In this document: one piece after another, positions 8,447 through 17,299 of the stretch
How the letters are laid out: every line of letters starts with the position of its first letter
How positions within the stretch are numbered: position 1 is the stretch's first letter
Origin: CAWCAW01 sp963793645
Lineage (GTDB): Bacteria; Actinomycetota; Acidimicrobiia; Acidimicrobiales; UBA8190
Direction of reading: 5' to 3'
DNA: 64,000 nucleotides
Assembly: GCA_963793645.1 (NCBI GenBank)
Contig: CAWCAW010000010.1
Span: forward strand, 502,367-566,366
Position numbers and translations under genes: made by a program
The notes under the pieces: generated by a model
What the model saw: the letters and a program-made list of their open reading frames with translations, nothing else
What the model was told of the DNA's origin: nothing
Databases searched by the model: none

Positions 8447-9691
8447 TCACGCCCCCTTGAAGATGTACGAATCTCCGGAACCCCCCGGTGCTCCGATAAT
8501 CGCGGTCGTGCCGGAAATGGCCACCGCGATGCCGAAGAACCCGGTGCCGGCAGGGACCGGCCAAGGATTCTTCGCAACCGTGGGAACAGCTGGCCATGAA
8601 TTCGCTTTCCGATAGATGTAGACATTCCCAACCAAGGACGAGGCACTATACGCACCCACCATGGCAGTGTTCCCCGAGATTGCCACCGCGAGGCCGAAGC
8701 TGTCGTTGGTAAATGGGGCCGGGTCACTCAGTGTCCGGGTGGGCATGCTCGTCGAGGCCCAACCGTTGTTCGGCTTCACGAAGATGTAGACGGGCCCCGC
8801 CGCCGGCGCATTGGCGTCATAGCAGCCCGCGACAATGGTTTGTCCTGAGATAGCGACCGAGTTGCCGAAGTAGTCGTTCTGCATTGCGGCGGGGTCGGAC
8901 AACGTTGCGGTAGGGGCACTCGTCGAGACCCAGCCGTTGTTCGGCTTGGTGTACACGTCGACCGCTCCGCACGGGGGCGTCGTGCAGTTTCCCGTTTCGC
9001 CCCCGATGGCCCCGACCACAACGGTGTTGGCGGCAATGGCTACGGGCTGGCCAAATCCCCAATGCGGATTGGCCGCGGCGTCAGTCACGGTCGACTGAAG
9101 AACCCAGAGAGAACCGACCTTTTGATACACGAAGGCGGCGCCGTTGGGCGCGTAGTTCCCTGTACCGACGACGGCCGTTGTCCCCGAGATCCCCACCGAT
9201 ATGCCGAACTGGTCCCCAGGCGCCGATGATGGATATTGAAGAGTGGCCGTCGGCGCTGTGGGCCATACCGCGCCTGTTCTTTTGTAGATGTAGGCCAATC
9301 CGGCCAGCGAGCTGGAGCCGGCGGCACCGACGATGGCGTACCCACCCGAGATGGCCACCGAGTCTCCGAAGGTATCACCCACCGTGTTGGCGGGGTCGGG
9401 AAGCGTGAAGCTCGGACCAGCCGGCCAAGCATTGTTGGCCTTGACGTAGATGTAACTCGTCCCTGGCACCGAGCCGAAATCAGGAGCACCAACGATGGCG
9501 GTGTTGCCCGAGATCGCCACTGCGTGGCCAAAGTTCAATGCCCCGCCCGGGACCGCCAATGTTCCCCCTGGGGCCAGCACCGGCGGTGCAGCACTGGCGG
9601 CCGACTCGGACACCACAAGGACCCCGAGTAAAAGCCCGATTGCCACTCCCACTCTGACCGAAACGACCGCCAACCGCCTGACAAAAGACAC
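8447..9691 (-). CDS. secreted FG-GAP repeat beta-propeller protein
   Basis: A 414-residue secreted protein. It has a signal peptide (RRLAVVSVRVGVAIGLLLGVLVV, cleavage near SAASAAPP), then seven repeats of about 50 residues, each with a core like FGxxVAISGNTAIVGAP and ending in a YIYxK strand. Seven such repeats fit a seven-bladed propeller (FG-GAP/integrin-alpha N-terminal type). Such proteins often bind ligands or polysaccharide at the cell surface; the ligand is unknown. The start is GTG at 9689-9691, preceded by an 8-base G run on the coding strand (9699-9706) that may serve as the ribosome binding site. A Cys pair occurs in blade 4 (NCTTPPCG). Confidence 0.85.
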   Translation of the reverse strand: MSFVRRLAVVSVRVGVAIGLLLGVLVVSESAASAAPPVLAPGGTLAVPGGALNFGHAVAISGNTAIVGAPDFGSVPGTSYIYVKANNAWPAGPSFTLPDPANTVGDTFGDSVAISGGYAIVGAAGSSSLAGLAYIYKRTGAVWPTAPTATLQYPSSAPGDQFGISVGISGTTAVVGTGNYAPNGAAFVYQKVGSLWVLQSTVTDAAANPHWGFGQPVAIAANTVVVGAIGGETGNCTTPPCGAVDVYTKPNNGWVSTSAPTATLSDPAAMQNDYFGNSVAISGQTIVAGCYDANAPAAGPVYIFVKPNNGWASTSMPTRTLSDPAPFTNDSFGLAVAISGNTAMVGAYSASSLVGNVYIYRKANSWPAVPTVAKNPWPVPAGTGFFGIAVAISGTTAIIGAPGGSGDSYIFKGA

Positions 9692-9711
9692 GTTGTATCC
9701 CCCCCCACGGA

Positions 9712-9752
9712 CTCGACATCGCTGGAGAAGCTCTGGCGACTCCGATGTCGAG
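9712..9752. promoter_or_regulatory. 10-bp inverted repeat upstream of FG-GAP gene
   Basis: CTCGACATCG (9712-9721) and CGATGTCGAG (9743-9752) are perfect inverted copies separated by 21 bases. They begin ~20 bases upstream of the GTG start of the FG-GAP gene. The pair could be an operator or a 5'-leader hairpin; no function is shown. Confidence 0.35.
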
Positions 9753-10161
9753 CGTTCCCCCTAGGTGGCCGAGTGTAGATCAGCACGAAAGCGCCGCCCA
9801 GCCTTGTCGGGGCGTCGACGGTTGACCGTTGGCCGGCTCAGGTGAGGCATCACCACCTTCGACTGCCACGCCGCCGCTGGAGGCGGGGCGACGCACACGC
9901 GGTCGGCTCGCCCCGACGAGAGTCGGCATGTACCTCGACGCCATGGCGAGGAGCTCGAGGCGATGCTTGCGAAGGTGAGTCCTCTCCCTGACGTACGCGA
10001 CATTGCAGCGGTTGCTCACTACGTGAATAGCTCGCTGTGGGCGATCACCGATTACTGGCATTGCCCGATCTTCTCGCGTTAGACATGCGCCAGCGGTTGA
10101 CCGTGACGGCGCGCCGTCGAGGGCGTCGGGTTTGGGCCAGCGATGGCAGGGGGGAACCACA
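9753..10161. other. intergenic region between divergent secreted-protein genes
   Basis: About 400 bases separate the FG-GAP gene (minus) from the Cys-repeat protein gene (plus). No convincing coding sequence, tRNA or repeat is seen. It should hold the plus-strand promoter. The last bases (GGGGGGAACCACA before ATG 10162) form a strong ribosome binding site. Confidence 0.6.
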
Positions 10162-12597
10162 ATGGGTCGCAAAGGGGGGAAGCACCTGCGCTTGACCTTG
10201 GCGTTGGCGACGCTGGTGGGTACAGCCGGCCTGGGTGCGTTGGTCCTGCCGGGAATGGCTTCTGGTGTCATCGGGTGGGAGAGCTACCCGGCCGGTGCCG
10301 CTCCCTTGCCGAACGGTCCCGATGTCCCCGACACGAATCCTGGAGTCGGGTTTACCGACGTTGCCTGTTCCTCTGACGGCACCTGCCTGGCCGTTGGTCA
10401 GTACGAATCGAACGGGATGTACTACAACACGTTGGATTCCACCTATCCGGGCGCAGCCGGCGCCTGGACTGCGACGGAACCGCCGGTACCCAACGGTTTT
10501 CCCGCCGCAGCGGGCGCTCAACCCTTCGAAGACTTCGCCGTGGCCTGTTACAACAGCTCGCCGTACGGGACCTGCTTGGCGGCGGGCGCCGCCGAGGACG
10601 GATCCGGAGGGGACAACACCCAGGCAGTCGTGGACAGCTTCTCCGACGGCACTTGGACATCGACGGCGACCCCGCTCCCGACCGACGCCACCTTTGGGGC
10701 GGGGGCTCAAAGCGCCGCGCTCAACGGGATCGCCTGTCCTGCGGTAGGCAGCTGCGTTGCCGTCGGCGCCTACAACCAGACCGGAACTGGCGATCTCCCC
10801 ATCCCGCTCATCGAGACGTTGTCAGGTGGGACCTGGAGCCAAACGGTACCGCCCAACAACAGCAGCAGCGTGGGGCCGAACAATCTGACACAGGTAGCAT
10901 GCTTCTCGGCGACCAGCTGTACGGCCATGGGTGCCGAGAACGGTGGTGCCATGGTCGACACCGGCTTCGGCACCTCGTGGAGCAGCGCGGCGCTTCCTCT
11001 GCCCTCGAGTCCGGCTCCGACCGACGATGTAATCAAACCGGGGTCACTCGCATGTGCATCCGACGACACCTGCATTGGCACAGTGTCGTACCCCGATATG
11101 TCGTCGTCGTCAGGCAAGAGCTACGCCGTCTATGACAGTTATCAAGGAGGTCTATGGAGCGTCGGGCCGACCTTTTCGAACAGGAGCGGCGTGTTCAGCT
11201 CAGCATGTCCAACGGCCGGAACGTGTATGGCGGTGGGGATGGCGCGGCCGTCGACACACTCGCAAGACCCACTGGTTGAGACCTTCACTACCGACAACTG
11301 GAATCAGACCGTGATGCCCCAGCCGGCCAATAGCCAAGGCGGCTACCTCGACGACGTCACGTGTGCCGCTGACGGCACCTGTGCCGCGGTAGGTCAATAT
11401 TACGATGGCGACAGCGAGGTCCCCTTGGTGGGCACATATCAGAGCAACACCTGGAGTGCCTACCCCTATGCGCCATCCGAGCCCAACAACGCCTCGTTCC
11501 CGCAGAGCGCCGAACTGACAGCGGTGACGTGTGCCCAGTCGATCACCACCGGCTGCACGGCCTGGGGCGATTATCAGGACGTGACCGGCAACACCGACGG
11601 GCTGGTGGACGACGCCGTGCAGACGGCCGGTGACGCGGCCACCGTGACCGTGGTGCCCACACCCTTCACCGCCTCTACTGGTGGCACCTATACCGTCAAC
11701 GTCAGCGGTGGCAATGGTGCTCCGACCGGTACCGTGACGGTCGTCGACGATTCAGGAAACGCGTGCCCCGCCCTCATCGTCCTGTCGCCGGGGACGGGAA
11801 CGTGTACCGTCCCCGGCGAGAGCGTCGGCGGCGGCCCCTACAACGTCACCGCCGCTTACTCGGGCGACTTGACGTACCTGCCTGCCACAGCCGCTATCAG
11901 CCTCGACCCCGAACCGACCGTCAGCGGCACCGCCAGTGCCACGACCGGGGACGTGAGCGTCACGGCGTCGGGCGGAGGGGCAAACGACGTGGTCACGGCC
12001 ACCCAGTACCCTGCCGATCCGGTGGGAGCGCCATCAGCTTTCAGCTCCTCAGGCGTGTACGTGGATGCGGCCCTGGCACAACCCACCGGCTTCACCAGCG
12101 CCACCATCATCGTGTGCAGCGCCAACTTTGCCAGTGGCGATCAGCTGTATTGGTATGACTCACGCGTCTCGAACTGGGCCGCCACGAGTCCGATCGCCAC
12201 CTTCAGTAGTGGGTGTCTGTCGGTGACCTTGAACGGATCCACCTCCCCCACGCTGGCCGAGCTGGACGGCACGGTGTTCGGTGCCGGCATTCCCGTGGTG
12301 ACCGGCTTCGCCATTACCACCACCAGCGCCAGCCTTCCTGCTGTTACGCCCAGGGCGTTCTACAACGCCCAGTTGGGGGCAACCGGGGGGCCCACCCCCT
12401 ACCGGTGGCATTTGGTGGCGGGCGATGGCACCCTGCCGCGGGGTCTGCGGTTGCATCTCGACGGCGTGCTCTCCGGAACGCCCCGCCGTAACGACGTCAC
12501 CGGCGCGTACTCCTTTACTGTAAAGGCCGCCACGCACGTGTCGCGGGCGCACCCCAGGGAGATCACCACGAAGACGCTCAGCCTCGTCGTGTCGTAA
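10162..12597 (+). CDS. large secreted protein with eight Cys-paired repeats and Ig-like domains
   Basis: An 811-residue protein. The start at 10162 is chosen because a G-rich ribosome binding site precedes it and the signal peptide (KHLRLTLALATLVGTAGLGALVLPG) then begins near residue 7. Residues ~50-490 hold eight repeats of ~50-60 residues, each with a pair of Cys in the pattern V-A-C-x(5-8)-G-T-C-x-A-V-G. The repeats look like propeller blades with a disulfide each. A Big_3-type Ig-like domain follows (SGGNGAPTGTVTVVDDSG). The end is a putative Ig (He_PIG-like) domain (PYRWHLVAGDGTLPRGLRL, GVLSGTPRR). It is probably an extracellular binding protein; the ligand is unknown. The He_PIG-like tail resembles that of the GH5 enzyme at 21-23 kb, which suggests shared domain stock. 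Confidence 0.8.
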   Translation: MGRKGGKHLRLTLALATLVGTAGLGALVLPGMASGVIGWESYPAGAAPLPNGPDVPDTNPGVGFTDVACSSDGTCLAVGQYESNGMYYNTLDSTYPGAAGAWTATEPPVPNGFPAAAGAQPFEDFAVACYNSSPYGTCLAAGAAEDGSGGDNTQAVVDSFSDGTWTSTATPLPTDATFGAGAQSAALNGIACPAVGSCVAVGAYNQTGTGDLPIPLIETLSGGTWSQTVPPNNSSSVGPNNLTQVACFSATSCTAMGAENGGAMVDTGFGTSWSSAALPLPSSPAPTDDVIKPGSLACASDDTCIGTVSYPDMSSSSGKSYAVYDSYQGGLWSVGPTFSNRSGVFSSACPTAGTCMAVGMARPSTHSQDPLVETFTTDNWNQTVMPQPANSQGGYLDDVTCAADGTCAAVGQYYDGDSEVPLVGTYQSNTWSAYPYAPSEPNNASFPQSAELTAVTCAQSITTGCTAWGDYQDVTGNTDGLVDDAVQTAGDAATVTVVPTPFTASTGGTYTVNVSGGNGAPTGTVTVVDDSGNACPALIVLSPGTGTCTVPGESVGGGPYNVTAAYSGDLTYLPATAAISLDPEPTVSGTASATTGDVSVTASGGGANDVVTATQYPADPVGAPSAFSSSGVYVDAALAQPTGFTSATIIVCSANFASGDQLYWYDSRVSNWAATSPIATFSSGCLSVTLNGSTSPTLAELDGTVFGAGIPVVTGFAITTTSASLPAVTPRAFYNAQLGATGGPTPYRWHLVAGDGTLPRGLRLHLDGVLSGTPRRNDVTGAYSFTVKAATHVSRAHPREITTKTLSLVVS

Positions 12598-12656
12598 TGC
12601 CGTGATGACGAAGTGGCGCTCCGATGTCGGCGGTGGCGTACAGCGCGCCTCGTCGA

Positions 12657-12932
12657 TTACTTCGTCTCTTCGGTGATCCCCGCACCCCTCAACATCCGCC
12701 GCAAGTCCATAACCTGCTGCTCGTCAATGTCGTGATGGCGTGGGATGTCGAACGTCTGTGTCTCGGTTCCCAGCGTTACCGCATACCGGCCGTCACTCTT
12801 CTCGGTCACCGTGCCGACGCTCTCGAGCAGTGACAAGACGTCGTGCCACTGGATGTTGTGACTGACTGGATGACCAAAAATCTTCTCCACAGTCGCCCTG
12901 TGGTGCGCGTCAAGTCCCATATCGTCTACCAC
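12657..12932 (-). CDS. small conserved hypothetical protein (HicA-like size and composition)
   Basis: A 91-residue soluble protein with AHHRATVEKIFGHPVSHNIQW, HDVLSLLESVGTVTEKSDGRY and IPRHHDIDEQQVMDLRRML. The alternation and the central ESVGTVTEKSDGRYAV segment recall the dsRNA-binding-like fold of HicA proteins, and such proteins occur singly in actinobacteria. There is no HicB-like partner next to it, so a toxin-antitoxin role is not supported. It converges on the secreted repeat gene with 59 bases between stops. Confidence 0.6.
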   Translation of the reverse strand: MVDDMGLDAHHRATVEKIFGHPVSHNIQWHDVLSLLESVGTVTEKSDGRYAVTLGTETQTFDIPRHHDIDEQQVMDLRRMLRGAGITEETK

Positions 12933-13129
12933 TCAGCTCCCTCGCCTTGTCTGGGCGTCGTTGGCCATGTCCAGAGCGTCGCTCATAACCGAGCCTCACC
13001 GGCTCACTCTCACGGTACACCTGGAAGCGACGACGGCTCGTCGTCACACCGGGTCGCCAGCGCCATCCGATCTGTACCCCATCCAACGACACGACGGCGT
13101 GATCCACGCTCGGTTGCTAGCGTGGAAAT

Positions 13130-14050
13130 GTGTCTTTCGAATGGCCGGACCTCTCCTACGAGCAGTGGCACGAGACCTGCGACACGCTCCACGCCTATAC
13201 GCAACTCCTGGGCAAACTCGCGGTGGCCCTGGCGCCGCCTGAGCCACAGCTCCAACACGCGGCGCTTCGTCTGACCGCCCGGGGATGGGAGACGGCACCC
13301 CTGCCGGCCCCCGATGGATCGGGCACGTTTGTCGGCGTGATCGATCTCCACGCCCATGACGTGGTGGTGGAGACCAGCAAAGGAGGTGTCCGGCGCGTCC
13401 CCCTTACGCCGGATCGCCCCGTGGGCGTGGTCACACGCGAGGTTCTCGACGCCATCGCTGGGCTCGTCGGCAATGTCGAGATCAACCCCATCCCCCAAGA
13501 GGTGCCTTGGAATGTGCCCCTCGACGAGGACGACGAGCACGCACGCTATGACCCGAATCAGATCGCTTCGTATTTCGCCGCCGCCACCCAGGCGGCCCTC
13601 ATCCTGGCGGAATTCCGGGCACCGTTTCGAGGGCGCTCGACACCGGTGAACGCGTGGTGGGGGTCATTCGACATCGCAGTCAGCCTGTTCTCCGGGCTCC
13701 CGGCCGCCCCACCGTCTGACGACTTCATCATGCGCAACGCAATGGACTCCCAGGAGGTGGCCGTCGGCTGGTGGCCCGGCGATAGGAAATACGGCAAGGC
13801 GGCGTTCTATGCGTATGCGCACCCGGCGCCGGCGGGGTTCGCGGCGGCGACACTTTCACCGCCGTCGGCTCATTGGAATGCGACCCTTGGCGAGTACGTC
13901 CTCGACTGGGTCGACGTCTGCAGCAGTGTCGACCCGCATGCAGCTGGAGTCGAATTTGCCCGCTCTGCGTTTCGCCACGCGTGCGTCGTATGCAATTGGG
14001 ATCCGGCCCTACCCGCCAGTGTCGAGGGCAAACCACCGCCTATTGCCTAG
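13130..14050 (+). CDS. DUF5996 family protein
   Basis: A 306-residue soluble protein matching the DUF5996 pattern: WPDLSYEQWHETCDTLHAYTQ at the start, LHAHDVVVETSKGGVRRVPL, then the FRAPFRGRSTPVNAWWGSFD segment and a Trp/Pro-rich middle (VGWWPGDRKYGKAAFYAYAHP). The C-terminal half resembles a catalytic pocket with many aromatic residues. The family is common in bacteria but its biochemical role is unknown. The start is GTG 13130. It is transcribed alone, with ~200 bp upstream and ~155 bp downstream before the sigma factor gene. Confidence 0.8.
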   Translation: MSFEWPDLSYEQWHETCDTLHAYTQLLGKLAVALAPPEPQLQHAALRLTARGWETAPLPAPDGSGTFVGVIDLHAHDVVVETSKGGVRRVPLTPDRPVGVVTREVLDAIAGLVGNVEINPIPQEVPWNVPLDEDDEHARYDPNQIASYFAAATQAALILAEFRAPFRGRSTPVNAWWGSFDIAVSLFSGLPAAPPSDDFIMRNAMDSQEVAVGWWPGDRKYGKAAFYAYAHPAPAGFAAATLSPPSAHWNATLGEYVLDWVDVCSSVDPHAAGVEFARSAFRHACVVCNWDPALPASVEGKPPPIA

Positions 14051-14205
14051 GCGTGTCGCGACCCGTCGTTTCCATCTGTCGACAGGCTGATACCTGAGGT
14101 TAGCCAAGCGCCATGGTTTCTTGGCGATCGCCGCCGCGTCTCAGTGACCCGAGGTACTTCTCGAACGGGGATGGCTGCTCGGTGCCCTCGGCGGATTAGT
14201 GAATT

Positions 14206-14736
14206 GTGGAACCTTTCGACCCCTTCATGCGTCATATCACTGTGACAGTGGATTACGAAGAGGAGACTGTGCGTGTGGAGCTAGGTCCGGTGTCCCCGCC
14301 CGATTTGGCAACCCTGTATCTCAGCCAGCGTGCTCGCATGGTCCGCCTTGCCCGCCTGTTGACGGGATCGAATGCCATCGCCGAGGACGTCGTCCAAGAG
14401 GCCTTTTTGAAGATGCATGCAGCCACACAATCCCCTCGGAACCCAGAAGCGTATCTGCGGACTGTTGTCACCAATCTCTCTTGGAGCCACATGCGCCATC
14501 GCCACGTCGAGCAACGTATCCACATGCCGCGTCAGGTCACCGCTTCGGACCCCGAGATCGACGAGACGTGGTCGGCGCTATGCCGCCTGCCTTTTCGCCA
14601 ACGGGCCGTTCTGGCTCTGCGCTTCTATGAAGACATGACAGAGGCCGACATTGCCCGAGTACTCAAATGTCGACCGGGGACGGTGAAGTCAACCTTGCAC
14701 CGCGCATTATCGAGACTGCGAAAAGACCTGTCATGA
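14206..14736 (+). CDS. SigE-family RNA polymerase sigma-70 factor (ECF type)
   Basis: A 176-residue ECF sigma factor. Region 2 runs at ~45-105 (LYLSQRARMVRLARLLTG, AEDVVQEAFLKMH, PEAYLRTVVTNLSWSHMRHR). Region 4 runs at ~125-172 (LCRLPFRQRAVLALRFYEDMTEADIARVLKCRPGTVKSTLHRALSRLR), a complete helix-turn-helix. It directs polymerase to a small regulon, probably of surface or stress genes. The first ~35 residues before region 2 are atypical and acidic; GTG 14206 is used but ATG 14227 is possible. Its stop overlaps the start of the next gene by ATGA, the usual layout for a sigma factor and its membrane regulator, so the two are translationally coupled. Confidence 0.9.
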   Translation: MEPFDPFMRHITVTVDYEEETVRVELGPVSPPDLATLYLSQRARMVRLARLLTGSNAIAEDVVQEAFLKMHAATQSPRNPEAYLRTVVTNLSWSHMRHRHVEQRIHMPRQVTASDPEIDETWSALCRLPFRQRAVLALRFYEDMTEADIARVLKCRPGTVKSTLHRALSRLRKDLS

Positions 14737-15416
14737 CTGAACCTGACGACATCGAGCGCCGCTTGCGACGCACGTTCCGCGCCATCGCAGAACTACCGGT
14801 TGAGTCCCATGCATTGGGGCCTCGGGCGTCCATGCGTCTGCTGACTATCGGTGCGGTGGTCGCCATAGGAGGCGCTGTCTTTGGTCTCGCACTCGCCTAT
14901 GGCCCACGAAACGCGGCAACGGGCATCCAAGCCGGGAACCAGGCCAGCACAACGGTCGGCCCTCCGTCTTCTACGGCACCCTCGACGTCTAATCCCCCAC
15001 CGTCGACCACAGAGCCCAGTACCACCACCACGCTGCCTTCTTCGGTTCTACCAACGGCACCAAATTGTGACTTGCAGTTGGGTGGTTCTGGATTCGAGCC
15101 CACCGATATCTTCATCGGCTGCGCGACGAGCGCCGATAATCTGGGCAGCATTCATTGGAGTAGCTGGACTCCGACGAACGCCACGGGCACGGCCATGCAC
15201 AACATCAACAACTGTCAGCCCGACTGCGCAGGGGGCACCTTCGCCAGCTTTCCGGTGGAAGTGACCCTGTCTGATCCCACAATCCTCAACGGCGTTTCTT
15301 CATTTGCCACCATCGTTATGACTCCAACGACCAGCGCCGGGAGTGAAGGAATTGGCCACGGATTCGAGCTGTACATGCACGCAGTCGGGTGCCGATTGGG
15401 GATTCGTTCCCAATAG
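14733..15416 (+). CDS. membrane protein coupled to the sigma factor; possible anti-sigma factor
   Basis: A 227-residue protein starting at the ATG that overlaps the sigma gene stop. Residues 1-35 are cytoplasmic and charged (DDIERRLRRTFRAIAEL). One membrane helix follows at ~38-60 (LLTIGAVVAIGGAVFGLALAYG), then a Thr/Ser/Pro-rich linker (~70-110), then an extracellular domain of ~110 residues with four or more Cys (NCDLQLGGSGF, GCATSADN, NCQPDCAGG). The topology and coupling fit an anti-sigma factor, but no ZAS (HxxxCxxC) motif is present in the N-terminal part. The anti-sigma role is inference from position. The extracellular domain is not recognised. Confidence 0.7.
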   Translation: MTEPDDIERRLRRTFRAIAELPVESHALGPRASMRLLTIGAVVAIGGAVFGLALAYGPRNAATGIQAGNQASTTVGPPSSTAPSTSNPPPSTTEPSTTTTLPSSVLPTAPNCDLQLGGSGFEPTDIFIGCATSADNLGSIHWSSWTPTNATGTAMHNINNCQPDCAGGTFASFPVEVTLSDPTILNGVSSFATIVMTPTTSAGSEGIGHGFELYMHAVGCRLGIRSQ

Positions 15417-15482
15417 TCAGTAGCCGCTCAACACTCTTCACGAGCCCACGATCACTTGGCGTCGTAGTGGTCTCACGGCGCG

Positions 15483-15497
15483 GTCAGGGTCCCTGAC
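15483..15497. promoter_or_regulatory. 15-bp palindrome, possible operator
   Basis: GTCAGGG-T-CCCTGAC is a perfect palindrome with a one-base centre. It lies between the putative anti-sigma gene and the start of the secreted FnIII gene. The spacer is too short for a stable hairpin, so a protein-binding site is more likely than a terminator. No function is shown. Confidence 0.3.
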
Positions 15498-15718
15498 GGC
15501 CACCCGCATCCAGCCCCGGGGGGAGCGGCCGGATCATTAGGCCTGAGTCGTATGCTTAGTCGATCCCCTCGTTGTAATGGTCAAAAGGAATCGTGGCCGG
15601 GGCCGTGGTGATGGCCTTTGTCTTGCGGGGCGAGTCCCCCGCAGAAGTGAAGCCGATCTTAGCTACGCTACGGTCCGCTGCAGCTGTTCCAAGCCCCACC
15701 AAAATGAAGGAGGGGTAC

Positions 15719-16168
15719 GTGAGCCCAATTCTGGATCAGACAGATCGTCGCTTCATGGCGCGGAGACCCAGCGTTCCTAGTCTGTTAGCACCGGCCTTGC
15801 TGGCGGTAACGGTCCTGACCGTTGTAGCTAGCGTTCCTGCGAGCGCCAATGCCCCCAGGATCACAAAGCCCGGACCTCCGACCGCGGTTTCTGTGACGTC
15901 AATCAGTGAGGGAGCGTCAGTGTCGTGGACGTCACCGGTTTCAGACGGCGGGTCCCCCATCACCGGCTACACGGTGACCGCCTCGCACCGAGGCAATCGT
16001 CACTGTTCGACCAGCGGAGCCACCATGTGCACGGTCACCGGACTCGCCGACGGCTTCCACTATGAGATCAAAGTCCAAGCATCAAACAGTAAGGGCGAGG
16101 GCCACGCCTCGACACGAGTCCTGGTGACCCCGCTTCCGACTGTGTTTTTTCCTTCCGCAGCTCAGCTC
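15719..16168 (+). pseudogene. secreted FnIII/Calx-beta-like protein, 5' part (split by IS256-family insertion)
   Basis: The first 150 codons of a secreted protein. GTG 15719 is the chosen start because GAAGGAGGGG lies just before it. A signal peptide follows (PSVPSLLAPALLAVTVLTVV, cleavage near ASANA). A fibronectin type III domain spans ~50-140 (PGPPTAVSVTSISEGASVSW, GGSPITGYTVTA, NSKGEGHASTRVLVTP). The frame then reads FFPSAAQL, where the 8-bp target site CTCAGCTC marks the IS insertion. Read without the element, the frame continues directly into the segment at 21074 to give a 263-residue protein. As it stands, the frame stops ~30 bases inside the IS. Expressed product, if any, would be a truncated FnIII protein. 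Confidence 0.85.
16161..16168 (+). repeat. left 8-bp target site duplication of IS256-family element
   Basis: CTCAGCTC, identical to 21066-21073 on the other side of the element. Eight bases is the usual duplication length for IS256-family transposition. Confidence 0.9.
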
Positions 16169-16279
16169 GAGGTTGTCCCGCTGAGCGTGGAAGTTTGAGG
16201 TGGCGGTCCCCCGCCTGATGCCTGCCTGGTGGTAGGTGTCGGGCGTCGCCAAGACATCCAACTCAGGAAGGGGACCGCC

Positions 16280-17160
16280 GTGAAGAAGAACTACCAGACC
16301 ACGACCAGCCGCGCCCGCACCGGACGAACGACGCCGAAGAAGTCCCGGCCCGATGCCGCCCGTGACGCCCACGAGGCGGTGCTGACGTTGCCCAACACGG
16401 TGACGATCGCCGTCGCCGGGCTCGCCGGTGAACTCGAGGAGGGCCTACTCGCCTTCGCTGTGGGCACGGGCCTGAAGGTGCTCGACGTCATCCTGGACAA
16501 CGAGGCGACTGCCCTCGCCGGGCCGAAGGGCAGGCACGACCCCGACCGCGCCGCGCTGCGTCACGGGACCGATACCGGCCTCGTGACCCTCGGCGGGCGC
16601 CAGGTTGCCATCACCCGTCCCCGGCTACGCAGCAGTGATCGGAGCGCCGAAGTCCAGCTACCGACTTACGCCCTGTGCTCGTCGACCGAGCTGCTCGGGC
16701 GGGAGGCCATGAGCAAGATGCTGGCCAAGCTTTCCACCCGCCGCTACAGCGCCGGTCTGGAGCCGGTCGGTCGGGCCGTCGAGGAGAAGAGCCGGGGGAC
16801 GACCCGCTCGGCGGTCTCACGCCGGTTCGTGGCGGCCACCGAGGCCGCCTTGGACGAACTCATGGCCGCGGATCTGTCGGGGCTCGACCTCGTGGCCATC
16901 ATGGTTGACGGGGTCCATTTCGCCGGTCATTTGTGCGTCGTCGCGCTCGGCATCGACATCGACGGCGTCAAGCACCCGCTGGCGCTCGAGGAGGGTGACA
17001 CCGAGAACGCCACCCTCGTGAAGGACCTCTTGGTGGGGCTGCGCGAGCGGGGCCTCGACGTCACACGGCCCGTCCTGGCCGTGCTCGATGGCTCCAAGGC
17101 GCTGTGTGGCGCGGTGAAGGCGGTGTTCGACCACCCGGTCGTGGCGCGTTGTCAACTCCA
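16280..17160 (+). pseudogene. IS256-family transposase, N-terminal part (split by RIT element)
   Basis: A mutator-type DDE transposase. The start is GTG 16280 behind AGGAAGGGGA. Residues ~1-160 include the N-terminal DNA-binding region (LGREAMSKMLAKLSTRRYS, STELLG). The catalytic Asp of DDE motif 1 is in VAIMVDGVHFAGH and motif 2 in VLAVLDGSKAL. The frame reaches AVFDHPVVARCQLH, where the RIT element enters within the conserved C-x-x-H region. Deleting 17161-20533 on paper gives a continuous 453-codon frame with the 3' part at 20534. The present frame runs a further 22 codons into the RIT repeat before TGA at 17225-17227. Confidence 0.9.
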
Positions 17161-17243
17161 TTATGTGGAACGCAGGGTTATGTGGACTGTCGACGGGAAC
17201 CCCTGGCAGCGGCGGTGCGCGGCGTGAGCTTGTCTACATAATC
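17154..17243 (+). repeat. left 90-bp terminal inverted repeat of RIT element
   Basis: Identical over 90 bases to the reverse complement of 20419-20508. Inside it TTATGTGGA occurs twice (17161 and ~17178), and TTATGTAGACA occurs on the opposite strand near the inner end. These three related half-sites look like tyrosine-recombinase core-binding sites. The outermost seven bases (AACTCCA) are also target sequence. Confidence 0.95.
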
Positions 17244-17299
17244 CAGTCGGGCTGACCGGCAAGGCTTCTCCTCCTATTCACATTGAAGAGGAGGCAGCG

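Noticed and set aside
12657..12932. HicA toxin of a toxin-antitoxin pair
   Set aside because: No HicB-like gene is adjacent and the similarity is only in size and composition.
16229..16279. Upstream ATG extension of the IS256 transposase
   Set aside because: GTG 16280 has a proper ribosome binding site, and the extension lies in the IS leader.
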